DNA of 64,000 nucleotides. Source: Rugosimonospora africana. Lineage in GTDB: Bacteria; Actinomycetota; Actinomycetes; Mycobacteriales; Micromonosporaceae. Numbering within the stretch: position 1 is the stretch's first letter; each line of letters starts with the position of its first letter. Made by a program: the position numbers and the translations under genes. Below the pieces are notes generated by a model. The model made no database searches and was not told the origin of the DNA. It saw only the letters and a list, made by a program, of their open reading frames with translations. The stretch lies in NCBI RefSeq assembly GCF_016862975.1, contig NZ_BONZ01000085.1:29449-93448 (forward strand). The letters are read 5' to 3'. Shown piece after piece: positions 28,636 through 36,818 of this stretch.

Positions 28636-29058
28636 TCAGGACGGTTCCGTGGCCCGCCGCCGATGCCCGGCGTCCCGGATCAGGGTCAGGGCGATGACGA
28701 ACAGGCCGAGCAGGGCGACGACCGCGTTGCCGGTCGTGAGCAACACGGCCTCGCCAGAGGTGGCGTGGTCGAGATGGGTCAGGTGGAAGAAGAAGTGGGG
28801 TACGGCGAACACGGAGAACGCCGCGGCCGCGGGAATGGTGAACGCGGCTCGCGGTGCGACGAGCGCGATGCCGAGGACGACGGCGATGCCGAGGGTGGCT
28901 CCGCCGAAGTCTCGCGCGTAGTGCTCGCTGAACGGCGGCGTGAGCGTGACGGTCGGGAAGTTGGTGTAGAAACTCTCGGGATACGCCTGGTTCCAGAACC
29001 CGACGACGAATTCGTCGAGGAAGAGAACGGCCAGAGCGATCCGGATCAGCGCGGTCAT
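28636..29058 (-). CDS. Small four-helix membrane protein, probable ECF41 target
   Basis: 140 residues, about four hydrophobic segments (ALIRIALAVLFLDEFVVGF, a second from ATLGIAVVLG, a third from AAFTIPAAAAF, a fourth from VVALLGLFVIALTLI). There are conserved-looking histidines in HFFFHLTHLDH. The ATG at 29058 has AAGGAG 8 bases upstream. It resembles small uncharacterised integral membrane proteins; I assign no function. An ECF41-type promoter (TGTCACG, 16 bases, GGTC) lies about 75 bases upstream on this strand, back to back with the promoter of the sigma-factor genes, so it is probably part of the ECF41 regulon. Confidence 0.75.
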   Translation of the reverse strand: MTALIRIALAVLFLDEFVVGFWNQAYPESFYTNFPTVTLTPPFSEHYARDFGGATLGIAVVLGIALVAPRAAFTIPAAAAFSVFAVPHFFFHLTHLDHATSGEAVLLTTGNAVVALLGLFVIALTLIRDAGHRRRATEPS

Positions 29059-29132
29059 CGCAGGGACTCCTTCCAGGTCTTGCGCGCCCCCGCTTGCAGT
29101 GGCCCGCGAGGGCGCGCTCCCTTTCGTCAACT

Positions 29133-29160
29133 GGACCGCGCGGCGCCACGATTCGTGACA
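29133..29160 (-). promoter_or_regulatory. ECF41-type promoter, leftward
   Basis: On the minus strand TGTCAC (29160-29155) is followed after 16 bases by CGGTCC (29138-29133). The known ECF41 target motif is TGTCACA with CGTC; only one base of the -10 differs. Confidence 0.6.
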
Positions 29161-29196
29161 GCCGGGGCGCAGCCGGAGGGCGGCTGTCACGAATCG
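29149..29196. repeat. Perfect 16-bp inverted repeat holding two divergent -35 boxes
   Basis: CGATTCGTGACAGCCG at 29149-29164 and its exact complement CGGCTGTCACGAATCG at 29181-29196, with a 16-base spacer. Each arm carries one outward-facing TGTCAC. It sits in the 202-bp space between two divergent genes. Confidence 0.9.
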
Positions 29197-29212
29197 GAGA
29201 GTTGTTCGGTCC
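29185..29212 (+). promoter_or_regulatory. ECF41-type promoter, rightward
   Basis: TGTCAC (29185-29190), 16 bases, CGGTCC (29207-29212): the same spacing and -10 as the leftward copy. It would transcribe the sigma-like ORF at 29261 and the ECF41 gene at 29634, giving autoregulation. Confidence 0.6.
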
Positions 29213-29260
29213 GTACCGGCAGGGGCGAACCCCGTCCCGCGACAACCACTGGGAGAACCG

Positions 29261-29527
29261 ATGGTTCCCGAACCCCGCCGGTCGCTCCGGCCGGTCGCGC
29301 TGCCCAACGCGTTCTGCGCGATCGTCGCCGAACGGCGCCTCCTCAAGGACCTCGCGTACCGGCTGCTCGGCTCGGGCGGCGCTGCGGAACACGCGGTACG
29401 GCTGACCTACGTCCGCTGGTACACGATGCCGCAGCAGGAGCAGGACGGCATCGACAGCCCGGCCGCCTGGCTCGTCGGCACGCTCGTGCGGATCTGCGTC
29501 GATCTCCTCGAGACCCCGAAGCTGTAG
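29261..29527 (+). CDS. Truncated ECF sigma-factor-like protein (region 2 only)
   Basis: 88 residues. FCAIVAERRLLKDLAYRLLG...AVRLTYVRWYTMP...SPAAWLVGTLVRICVDLLETP aligns by eye with region 2 of the ECF41 protein encoded 107 bases downstream (LFGIAYRMLG...AEDVVQDAWLRWQ...IGFLVTTTSRLALN). The acidic pair after the LLG motif (AEDVVQD) is replaced by AEHAVRL, and the protein stops before region 4. It may be a decaying duplicate or a small modulator that competes with the full sigma factor. It has no clear ribosome site; the ATG at 29261 and the ECF41-type promoter 49 bases upstream support expression. Confidence 0.55.
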   Translation: MVPEPRRSLRPVALPNAFCAIVAERRLLKDLAYRLLGSGGAAEHAVRLTYVRWYTMPQQEQDGIDSPAAWLVGTLVRICVDLLETPKL

Positions 29528-29633
29528 TACAGCCGTGCGGGGTATGTACGCGCCGGTGCGACGGACGACGCCGAGAACGGCAGGTGGTTCGAAGTCGGTA
29601 CAGCGAGGCACAGAAGGGACGGGGCGGGCGGTC

Positions 29634-30572
29634 ATGGTGGAGCGGGGCGAAGACGGGACACTCGACGACGCGTGGGGCGCGTTCGACGCGGTCCGTCCCC
29701 GGCTGTTCGGCATCGCCTACCGGATGCTCGGAAGCGTCACGGAAGCGGAGGACGTCGTGCAGGACGCCTGGCTCCGGTGGCAACAGACCGATCGCGGCCG
29801 GGTACGCGACCCGATCGGGTTTCTGGTCACGACGACCTCCCGGCTGGCGCTGAACGCCGCGACATCGGCCCGCGCCCGGCGCGAGTGGTATCCCGGGCCG
29901 TGGCTGCCCGAACCCGTCGACACGTCCGCCGATCCGGTGCTCCGGGCCGAACGCACCGAGTCGCTCGAACTGGCCGTACTGCTCCTGTTGGAGCGGCTCA
30001 GCCCGGCCGAACGGGCGGTGTACGTGCTGCGCGAGGCGTTCGACTACCCGTTCCGGCGGATCGGTGAGGTGCTCGGTACCAGCGAGGCGAACGCGCGGCA
30101 ACTCGGCCGGCGCGCGCGTACGCACCTGGCCCGGGAACGGTACGGCGACGGGTCCGGGGCCTCGCGCGGCGCCGAATCCGCCGAGCCGGACCTGCCGAAG
30201 CCGGTCTCCCGCACGGACCACGGCCGTCTGCTGCGTGCCTTCCTCGCCGCCGCCGAGTCCGGAGACCTGCCCCAGCTCGAAAAGCTGCTCGCCACCACAG
30301 CCGTCTCCTACGCCGACGGCGGCGGCATCGTCCGGGCCGCGGCGGTACCCGTCGTCGGGCGCGACAGCGTCGCGCGTTACGTCGTGGGACTGTTCCGGAA
30401 GTTCGGCCGTGACCTGTCGCTGGAGATCGGCGAATCCAACGGCCGGGCCGCGATCCTCGGGTCCCGGGCCGGAACAACGGTCGCGCTGGTCACGATCGAC
30501 GCCTCGTCCGCCGGGATCGAGCGGGTGCTGATGGTCCTCAACCCGGTGAAACTCGGCCGGTTTCAGCGGTAG
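29634..30572 (+). CDS. sigJ: ECF41-type RNA polymerase sigma factor (SigJ-like)
   Basis: 312 residues, the full ECF41 architecture: region 2 (about 17-80; FGIAYRMLGSVTEAEDVVQDAWLRW), a linker with the group's WLPEP motif at 90-94, region 4 (about 110-168; LSPAERAVYVLREAFDYPFRRIGEVLGTSEANARQLGRRAR) and a SnoaL-like C-terminal domain (about 195-312) with DGGG at 228-231 and NPVKL at 303-307 (group consensus NPDKL). In ECF41 the C-terminal domain replaces a separate anti-sigma factor and modulates activity. ATG 29634 was chosen because family similarity starts there. Candidate target promoters are at 29133-29212 and 40484-40510. Group partners are often oxidoreductases or epimerases, as found nearby. 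Confidence 0.92.
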   Translation: MVERGEDGTLDDAWGAFDAVRPRLFGIAYRMLGSVTEAEDVVQDAWLRWQQTDRGRVRDPIGFLVTTTSRLALNAATSARARREWYPGPWLPEPVDTSADPVLRAERTESLELAVLLLLERLSPAERAVYVLREAFDYPFRRIGEVLGTSEANARQLGRRARTHLARERYGDGSGASRGAESAEPDLPKPVSRTDHGRLLRAFLAAAESGDLPQLEKLLATTAVSYADGGGIVRAAAVPVVGRDSVARYVVGLFRKFGRDLSLEIGESNGRAAILGSRAGTTVALVTIDASSAGIERVLMVLNPVKLGRFQR

Positions 30573-30625
30573 TCGACGGCAGGCCGGCCCGGTTGACGCG
30601 GCCGCACGGATGAGATCGTTGGTGG

Positions 30626-32074
30626 GTGGTGGAGTCACTCGACCTGCATCTGGAGTTCGACCGGAGTGCGGGTTTCCCGGGTCGTTCGCTGGAGAGCGCG
30701 TTGCGGGACAGCATCCGGACCGGCCGGCTGCGGGCCGGGTCGCGCCTGCCCGGCAGCCGGAGCCTGGCCGCCGATCTGGGGCTGGCCCGGGGCACCGTGG
30801 TGCAGGCGTACGCGCAACTGGTAGCGGAGGGGTGGTTGGTGTCGGCGCCCGGCTCGGGCACCCGGGTCGCGGACCACAGGTCCGGGTCGTCGCGCGGCGC
30901 CAGACGCGCCGGGCCAGACACGCCACCACCCCAGGCTCCGCCGCGCTCACGCCGGAAACCGCGGCCGCCGACGGCGTCCGGGCCGGTGATCGAGTTGCGA
31001 CCGGGCATCCCCGATCTCGCTTCTTTTCCGCGTACGGCGTGGGCCGGCAGCGTCCGCCGGGCTCTGGCGACGGCATCCCACGGCACCCTGGACTACCCCG
31101 AGCCGGCCGGGTTGCCCGCGCTGCGGGCGGCGGTGGCGGACTATCTCGCGCGTACCCGTGGGGTGCTCTGCGACCCGGACGCGGTCGTGATTACCGCGGG
31201 CTTCACCCAGGGTCTCTGCCTGCTGGCCCGGGCGCTGCACCGGCGCGGGGTACGCTCCATCGCCACCGAGAACCCCGGCCTGGCCCGCCACCGCATGGTC
31301 CTGCGCGCCGCAGGCCTGACGGTCACCCCGCTCACCGTCGACACGGGCGGGGCCGAACCGGACCAGGCGGCGGGTCAGGCAGCGCTGCTCACGCCGGCGC
31401 ACCAGCACCCCACCGGCGCGGTGCTCGCCCCGCAACACCGGTACCGGTTCGTTGCGTGGGCACGCAAAAACGACGCGTACCTGATCGAAGACGACTACGA
31501 CGGCGAATTCCGGTACGACCAGCGGCCGGTGGGCGCGATGCAGGCGCTGGCGCCGGAGCGGATCGTGTATGCCGGCAGTACCAGCAAGTCGCTGGCGCCG
31601 GGCGTGCGCCTGGGCTGGTTCGTCGTCCCCGAGCCGCTGCGCCGCGACCTGGCCGAGGCGATCGGAGAGGCCGGCGCGGCGGTCTCCGCGATCGACCAGC
31701 TCGCGATGGCCGACCTGCTCACGCACGGCGACTACGACCGGCACATCCGCCGCATGCGCCTGACCTACCGGCGCCGCCGCATCGAGCTGGCCGACCGCCT
31801 GGCCGAGGTGACCACCACCCCGCTGGAGGGCATCGCGGCCGGGATGCACGCGCTGCTCCCGTTGGCCTCGGCTGGGCAGGAGCGCTGGTTCATCCAGACC
31901 GGACGCCGCCAGGGACTGCGGCTGACCGGCCTGCACAGCAACGATTACTGGCACGACCCGGCGGACGGGCGGCGGGCCGCGGCGCTGATCCTCGGGTACG
32001 CGGCGCCGCCGTCGCACGCGTGGCAGGCGGCGCTGGCCGGGCTCGGCCAACTGGTCCAGCAAAGCGGTCGTTGA
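30626..32074 (+). CDS. MocR/PdxR-type GntR regulator with aminotransferase domain
   Basis: 482 residues. An N-terminal GntR winged helix (about 15-80; LESALRDSIRTGRLRAGSRLPGSRSLAADLGLARGTVVQAYAQLVAEGWL) and a variable linker lead to a type-I aminotransferase-like domain (about 125-480). The PLP lysine lies in YAGSTSKSLAPGVRLGW, with EDDYDGEFRYD upstream. The family binds PLP as a ligand and often regulates PLP synthesis (PdxR) or GABA and amino-acid use (GabR). No pdxS/pdxT or gab genes are in the window, so the target is unknown; the following cupin and epimerase genes are candidates. The GTG start lies 53 bases after the sigma gene. Confidence 0.88.
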   Translation: MVESLDLHLEFDRSAGFPGRSLESALRDSIRTGRLRAGSRLPGSRSLAADLGLARGTVVQAYAQLVAEGWLVSAPGSGTRVADHRSGSSRGARRAGPDTPPPQAPPRSRRKPRPPTASGPVIELRPGIPDLASFPRTAWAGSVRRALATASHGTLDYPEPAGLPALRAAVADYLARTRGVLCDPDAVVITAGFTQGLCLLARALHRRGVRSIATENPGLARHRMVLRAAGLTVTPLTVDTGGAEPDQAAGQAALLTPAHQHPTGAVLAPQHRYRFVAWARKNDAYLIEDDYDGEFRYDQRPVGAMQALAPERIVYAGSTSKSLAPGVRLGWFVVPEPLRRDLAEAIGEAGAAVSAIDQLAMADLLTHGDYDRHIRRMRLTYRRRRIELADRLAEVTTTPLEGIAAGMHALLPLASAGQERWFIQTGRRQGLRLTGLHSNDYWHDPADGRRAAALILGYAAPPSHAWQAALAGLGQLVQQSGR

Positions 32075-32103
32075 ATGGTCCATTTCACTGGTCCGGATGG
32101 AGT

Positions 32104-32109
32104 TACGTT
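32104..32109 (+). promoter_or_regulatory. -10 of leaderless cupin transcript
   Basis: TACGTT ends 6 bases before ATG 32116, and no ribosome site is present. Confidence 0.5.
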
Positions 32110-32115
32110 CGGGTC

Positions 32116-32520
32116 ATGCAAACCATGAAGATCGGGAACAACGACGTCGTGCTGCTGGGCACCGCCATGCCACCGGAACTTCCGGAGGGCTCACACGTGA
32201 TGACGGCGACGATCGAACTGCCGCCGGGCGACCCCGGCGCGCCGCCGCACCGCCACTCCGGCCCGGTGTTCGGCTATATGCTCGAAGGCGAGTTGCTCTT
32301 CGAACTGGAGGGCGAGCCGGAACGGGTGATCAGAGCCGGCGAGGCGTTCTGGGAGCCCGGCGGAGACGTCATCCACTACCAGGCCGCCAACAACCGTCCC
32401 GACCGGACGAGCAAGTTCGTGGTCGTCATGGTGTGCGCGCCCGGTAAGGAGATGCTGACGTACGTCAGCCCCGAGGAACTCGAACAGCGCGGGCACCGCC
32501 GGGCGCCCCGGCCGAACTGA
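32116..32520 (+). CDS. Cupin-domain protein
   Basis: 134 residues. Single RmlC-like cupin barrel: motif 1 is PGAPPHRHSGPVFGYMLEGELLFELEG (two metal-binding His and a distal Glu position), motif 2 is EPGGDVIHYQAANN. Small cupins bind a metal or small ligand; the activity is not predictable. ATG 32116 was chosen from the -10 spacing and because upstream codons are non-coding in character. The epimerase gene follows after 14 bases, so the two are probably one transcript. Confidence 0.85.
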   Translation: MQTMKIGNNDVVLLGTAMPPELPEGSHVMTATIELPPGDPGAPPHRHSGPVFGYMLEGELLFELEGEPERVIRAGEAFWEPGGDVIHYQAANNRPDRTSKFVVVMVCAPGKEMLTYVSPEELEQRGHRRAPRPN

Positions 32521-32534
32521 CGAAGGAGCATGGC

Positions 32535-33350
32535 GTGCGTATCCTTCTCGCCGGTTCGACCGGTGTCGTCGGCCGCCGGCTCGGACCGCTGCTGACCGCC
32601 CGCGGACACGAGGTTGTCGGTCTGGCGCGCAACGGACCGGTCGCCGTCGACGTGCTCGACCGGGAGGCGGTGGCGGCCGCCGTCCGGGACGCCCGGCCCG
32701 ATGTGGTGATGCACCAACTGACCAGCCTGAGCACGGGCGACTTCGCGGCCAACTCTCGGCTGCGCCGGGAAGGGACGCGCAACCTGGTCGACGCGGCGCT
32801 CGCCGTCGGGGTACGCCGGATCGTGGCGCAGAGCATCGCCTGGGCGTACGAGCCGGGTGCCGAGCCGGCGACCGAACAGACTCCGCTCGACCTCGGCGCC
32901 GCCGGGCAGAGGCAGACCAGCGTGGCCGGTGTCGCCGCGCTCGAATCCGCGGTGCGGGAGGCGCCCGAGTGGGTCGTACTGCGATACGGCACCCTCTACG
33001 GCGCGGACACCTGGTATGCCCGCGACGGCCTGATGGCCCAGTTCGCCGGCGCCGGCAAGCTCCCCGCCGACGGGGACGTGAGCAGCCTGCTGCACATCGA
33101 CGACGCCGCCGCCGCGGCGGTAGCGGCCCTGGAATGGCCCACCGGCGCGGTCAACGTCTGCGACGACAAGCCCGCCCCGGCCTCGCGGTGGGTGCCCGCG
33201 TTCTGCGCGGCGGTCGGAGTCCCGGCACCCGCGGTGACGGAAAACGAACGGCACGGCTGGGCACGGGGAGCGAGCAATCACCACGCCCGCGAACACCTCG
33301 GCTGGATCCCGGAACACCCCTCCTGGCAAGCCGGTTTCGCCACGCTGTAA
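32535..33350 (+). CDS. NAD(P)-dependent epimerase/dehydratase-like protein
   Basis: 271 residues from GTG 32535 (GAAGGAG upstream). Atypical extended SDR: Rossmann motif GSTGVVG at residues 8-14, VVMHQLTSL and LRYGTLYG as in sugar epimerases, and a C-terminal HPSWQAGF. The usual YXXXK catalytic pair is not visible at its expected place (TSVAGVAALE), a feature shared with the second epimerase at 40553. It is probably an NAD(P)H-dependent oxidoreductase of the kind often linked to ECF41 factors; the substrate is unknown. Confidence 0.82.
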   Translation: MRILLAGSTGVVGRRLGPLLTARGHEVVGLARNGPVAVDVLDREAVAAAVRDARPDVVMHQLTSLSTGDFAANSRLRREGTRNLVDAALAVGVRRIVAQSIAWAYEPGAEPATEQTPLDLGAAGQRQTSVAGVAALESAVREAPEWVVLRYGTLYGADTWYARDGLMAQFAGAGKLPADGDVSSLLHIDDAAAAAVAALEWPTGAVNVCDDKPAPASRWVPAFCAAVGVPAPAVTENERHGWARGASNHHAREHLGWIPEHPSWQAGFATL

Positions 33351-33395
33351 GCAGATACAGGTTCGGCGGCTCGATGAGGCCGCGGCGCGGCCGCG

Positions 33396-35474
33396 TCACC
33401 GCCCATCCGCGACGAGGTTGGCCGGCAACGGCTTGGTGTGCAGGATGACCAGGTCCGCGACGGCCCGGGTCAGGGCGACGTAGAGCCGGTTCATGCCGCG
33501 GGGCTCGGCGGCGACGATGTCGGCCGGCTCGACCAGCACCACCCGGTCGTACTCGAGACCCTTGACCTGGCTGACCGGGATCGCGTGCAACGACGCGGCG
33601 AGGTGGTCGGGGGCGATGACCGCGCCGCTCTCCCCCGAGACCGCCGCGGGCAGGTCGTCCACCTGCCGGATCTCCAGCGTGCCGCCGGGCCGGAACGAGC
33701 GGGTGGGCTCGATGCCCGGTGCCAGCGCCCGGGTGGCGAAGTCGGCGATGACCTGCGGCACCCGGTATCCGGTGGGCAGGTCGAGCGTCCTGACCTCGCG
33801 CTTGCCCAGCCGGTGGACCAGCTCCGGCCAGGACTCGACGGCCAGCGGATGGGTGGCCTGACCGAGGTCGCCCACGATGGTCATCGAGGCGTGGGAGGCG
33901 CGGCGGGCGATCATCCGGCACTCCATCGGCGACAGGTCCTGCGCCTCGTCGAGGATGACGTGCAGGTACACGTCCTCGACGGGTTCCTCGGTCGCGGCGA
34001 CCGGCAGTGGATCGGCCAGCACCGGCACATAGCCCTCCTCGCCGTACGGGTCGAAGCCGTCTGCCCATCCGGTCACCTTGTGGCCCTCGCGCAGCAGGAT
34101 CGCGGTCGCCCAGCGCTGCGCGGCCCAGTAGTCGTTGTGGTCGATGGCCTGACCGGACTGGGCGATCGGCGTGGACATGCCGGGAGCGAACAGCTGCCAG
34201 CCGTCGTTGAGGCTCCAGCTCACCACGAAGGTCTCGGCCAGCCGGGCACCGCTGTTCAGCTCACGCAACTTCCACTCGGGGACCGCCGCCTTCGGCTTCT
34301 CCGGTTGACCGAGAATCTCGGCGAGTTCGTCGAGCAGCGGAACGTCGTCCACCGTCCACTCCCCGTTCTGCGCGGGAAGGACGTCCTGCGGGGTCAGCGA
34401 CGGCCACCACGCGTTGAGGAACGCGTCCGGGACCTGTTTGCCGTCCAGCATCTCCGACAGCACCGTCGCCGCGATGGCGCGGGCGCCGTTGGGTTTGACG
34501 CTCGACGCCTCGCAGCGCTTCCTGATTTCGAGGCGGGCCTTCGCCAGGTCATCGGCGGCGAGGGTGCGCAGGTGGTCCGGCGCGTTGGGTGGGGTGTCCC
34601 ACGCCAGGTCGGTCAGCACCCGCACCATGCGCAGGTCGCCCTTGGCGCGGGCGACATTGGCGGGATCGCGGCGCGTGGCGGTGACGCCCTCGAACAGCTC
34701 GCCGATCGCCCGCAGGTGGACGCTGTCCTCACCCAGCCCGGGCAGCACCCGGCCGATGTACTCGGTGAACACCGTCGACGGGCCGACCACCAGCACCCGG
34801 CCGTCGGAGAACTTGCCCCGATCGCTGTAGAGCAGGTAAGCCGCCCGGTGCAGGGCGACCTGCGTCTTGCCGGTGCCCGGGCCGCCGGTGATCAGGGTGA
34901 CGCCGTGCGCGGGTGCGCGGATCGCCTCGTCCTGCTCGCGCTGGATGGTACTGACGATGTCGCGCATGTGCTCGTCGCGTTTCCTGGTCAGCGATCGGAG
35001 CAGGGCACCCTCGCCGACCACACCGTCGACGTCCTTTGTGGACAGTACTTCGTCATCGAGCCCGACCACCTTGCGGCCCTCACAGACGATGACGCGCCGA
35101 CGATCCACGCCGAGCGGTTCGCCGGGGGTGGCCCGGTAGAACGGCGCGGCGGCCGGCGCGCGCCAGTCCACCACCAGCGGCTCCCGGCCCTCGTCGCGGA
35201 CGCCGAGCCGGCCGATCCGGTAGGTGTCGCCGTCGTCGAAGTCCAGCCGACCGAAGACGATGCCCTCCTCCTGGCTGTTGAGGTCGGACATCTTGGCGGC
35301 AGCGCGCAACACCATGGCGTCGCGCTCGACCAGGCCGGTGCGTGGACCGGACGTGGCGCGGCTGTGACCCTCCGCCGTCAACTCCTTCGTCTGCGCGCGC
35401 ATGGCCTCCAGGCGCTCGTAGACCTTGTCGACTACCTGCTGTTCGATCGCGATCTGGTGTTCCGCTTCGGACAC
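33396..35474 (-). CDS. helR: HelD/HelR-type RNA polymerase-recycling ATPase (UvrD-like)
   Basis: 692 residues. An N-terminal coiled region (residues 1-45, EQQVVDKVYERLEAMRAQTKEL) inserts into polymerase channels in HelD proteins. Next come DTYRIGRLGVRDEGREPLVVDWRAPAAAPFYRAT, Walker A GGPGTGKTQVALHRAAYLLY, Walker B VILDEAQDLSPMECRMIARR, GDLGQATHP, and the C-terminal motifs SQVKGLEYDRVVLVEP and RLYVALTRA. The size fits actinobacterial class II HelD. The family uses ATP to release RNA polymerase from DNA; HelR also displaces rifamycins and gives tolerance. I did not find the rifamycin-associated element, but a direct repeat lies in its promoter region. Confidence 0.88.
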   Translation of the reverse strand: MSEAEHQIAIEQQVVDKVYERLEAMRAQTKELTAEGHSRATSGPRTGLVERDAMVLRAAAKMSDLNSQEEGIVFGRLDFDDGDTYRIGRLGVRDEGREPLVVDWRAPAAAPFYRATPGEPLGVDRRRVIVCEGRKVVGLDDEVLSTKDVDGVVGEGALLRSLTRKRDEHMRDIVSTIQREQDEAIRAPAHGVTLITGGPGTGKTQVALHRAAYLLYSDRGKFSDGRVLVVGPSTVFTEYIGRVLPGLGEDSVHLRAIGELFEGVTATRRDPANVARAKGDLRMVRVLTDLAWDTPPNAPDHLRTLAADDLAKARLEIRKRCEASSVKPNGARAIAATVLSEMLDGKQVPDAFLNAWWPSLTPQDVLPAQNGEWTVDDVPLLDELAEILGQPEKPKAAVPEWKLRELNSGARLAETFVVSWSLNDGWQLFAPGMSTPIAQSGQAIDHNDYWAAQRWATAILLREGHKVTGWADGFDPYGEEGYVPVLADPLPVAATEEPVEDVYLHVILDEAQDLSPMECRMIARRASHASMTIVGDLGQATHPLAVESWPELVHRLGKREVRTLDLPTGYRVPQVIADFATRALAPGIEPTRSFRPGGTLEIRQVDDLPAAVSGESGAVIAPDHLAASLHAIPVSQVKGLEYDRVVLVEPADIVAAEPRGMNRLYVALTRAVADLVILHTKPLPANLVADGR

Positions 35475-35504
35475 GTGGCTCCCTTGTGGGCACGACTCTT
35501 CCCA

Positions 35505-35533
35505 GGCTCGTCGAGAACCGGGCTCGTCGAGAA
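35505..35533. promoter_or_regulatory. Direct repeat upstream of the HelD-type gene
   Basis: GGCTCGTCGAGAA occurs at 35505-35517 and again at 35521-35533 (16-base period). Each copy holds the near-palindrome CTCGTCGAG. It lies 31-59 bases before the start and may be an operator. Confidence 0.4.
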
Positions 35534-35699
35534 TATGTGCTGGTCAGGAGCGCAAAATCAGCATCCGGAGGGATTCGCACGACTTGACCGGCCGATATGA
35601 TGGAGATGGCTAAGAAGAAAACGGGGTGGTCAAACGCCCTTCCGTCTGTCCCGGCGAGCAGCCGACCGGTGTCCGTTTTGCGCTGGGTGACGCGTTTCC

Positions 35700-35705
35700 T
35701 AGACT
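35700..35705 (+). promoter_or_regulatory. -10 of leaderless DUF4241-like gene
   Basis: TAGACT is 8 bases before GTG 35714, with a weak -35 (TTGCGC) 16 bases upstream. It supports the shorter start. Confidence 0.45.
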
Positions 35706-35713
35706 GCACGCTC

Positions 35714-36697
35714 GTGGAAGACGTTGTGCTTGGCGCGGTGACCTGCCCCTCCGGTGAACTCGTCCTGATGGACGGCGGATACCTGGGGCTCTGGTCGGGC
35801 AACCGCTCTCCGGACGACACCCGGCAACCGGATGGGATCGCCGCCGTCGACTTCGAGGTCGTCGGCCGCGACGCGGTCGCCGCCGCCGAATCGTTCGATC
35901 GCCAATCGGGCCAGACCCTCTACGACATTCCGCAGGACAAGGTGCCGCAGTTCACCGCGTGCTTCGACGGCCACTGCCGCGAGCGGGGCCTCGAAGCGGC
36001 TCTTCGGCCCTTCGGCCGCCAGGTCTCCCATCGTGACCGCGTCCGGCGTGCGGTAGCCGCCGGCGACCCCGACTTTCTGATCAGCGGCGTCCCGGTGGTC
36101 CCGGTCGGAAACGTGCCGTCCACCCGGCCGCTGCCGGTCACCGCGGCCCGGGGCCAGTGGGGGTGGCGGCAGATACGCATCGGACTCGGAGACCAGGCGG
36201 CTGCCGAGTCACGCCAACTGGGCAGCATCGGCGTCGACTACGCGCGCTTCGTCTTCGCGGACGCGGACTCCCTGGCGGACTGGGTGCACGACGACCCCAT
36301 TGACGGCCTCGCCGATGTGGTCTTCTGGGGCAAGGACGAGGCGGCGATCGCCGAAGAGTTCGGCGCGTCGCGCACCGGTACGCCGGGAGACGACCATTAC
36401 GGCTGGCTGAACCTGCCGGTCGGGCAAGCCTCCGAGCGCGCCCTGGCGCTGAACGAGCGGCGCAACGCCGAGCCCCGCCGGATGTTCGCCTTCGACGTGC
36501 GTCCCCACTCGCATCACTGGAAAGTGATGACGGACGTACGCGCGGCCGAACACGAAGCCGCCACCATCACCATCGCGGGCGCCGACATCATGATGGCGTT
36601 GACCTCGGTCGGCGACGGTTTCTTCCCGGTGCACCTCGACCTGGACGCGTCCGGCGTTCCGACCGCCGTCCGCATCACCATCGAGAAGGACAGCTGA
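35714..36697 (+). CDS. DUF4241-like protein of unknown function
   Basis: 327 residues from GTG 35714; ATG 35597 is in frame and would add 39 residues. Soluble and rich in acidic residues, with no signal or membrane segment. The opening (VLGAVTCPSGELVLMDGGYLGLWSG) and ending (SVGDGFFPVHLDLDASGVPTAVRI) resemble DUF4241 proteins, which often sit among toxin-immunity genes, but this is a by-eye match and the molecular role is unknown. The middle contains WGKDEAAIAEEFGASRTG and FDVRPHSHHWKVM. It stands alone between divergent and convergent neighbours. Confidence 0.6.
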   Translation: MEDVVLGAVTCPSGELVLMDGGYLGLWSGNRSPDDTRQPDGIAAVDFEVVGRDAVAAAESFDRQSGQTLYDIPQDKVPQFTACFDGHCRERGLEAALRPFGRQVSHRDRVRRAVAAGDPDFLISGVPVVPVGNVPSTRPLPVTAARGQWGWRQIRIGLGDQAAAESRQLGSIGVDYARFVFADADSLADWVHDDPIDGLADVVFWGKDEAAIAEEFGASRTGTPGDDHYGWLNLPVGQASERALALNERRNAEPRRMFAFDVRPHSHHWKVMTDVRAAEHEAATITIAGADIMMALTSVGDGFFPVHLDLDASGVPTAVRITIEKDS

Positions 36698-36766
36698 ACC
36701 GGGACTCTCGAACGCTCCACAGTCTGGCTCGGCGCGTCTGACGCCGCGCGACGACCCAGACCAGTC

Positions 36767-36797
36767 GTCGGGGCGGGCGCTGCGCGCCCGCCCCGAC
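36767..36797. terminator. Bidirectional terminator
   Basis: A perfect 14-bp GC-only-core stem (GTCGGGGCGGGCGC with GCGCCCGCCCCGAC) and a 3-nt loop between convergent genes. Confidence 0.85.
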
Positions 36798-36818
36798 CTG
36801 TTCACAGTGCGGTGACGG

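Noticed and set aside
33438..35600. 720-codon plus-strand ORF
   Set aside because: Antisense of the HelD-type gene; no recognisable domain.
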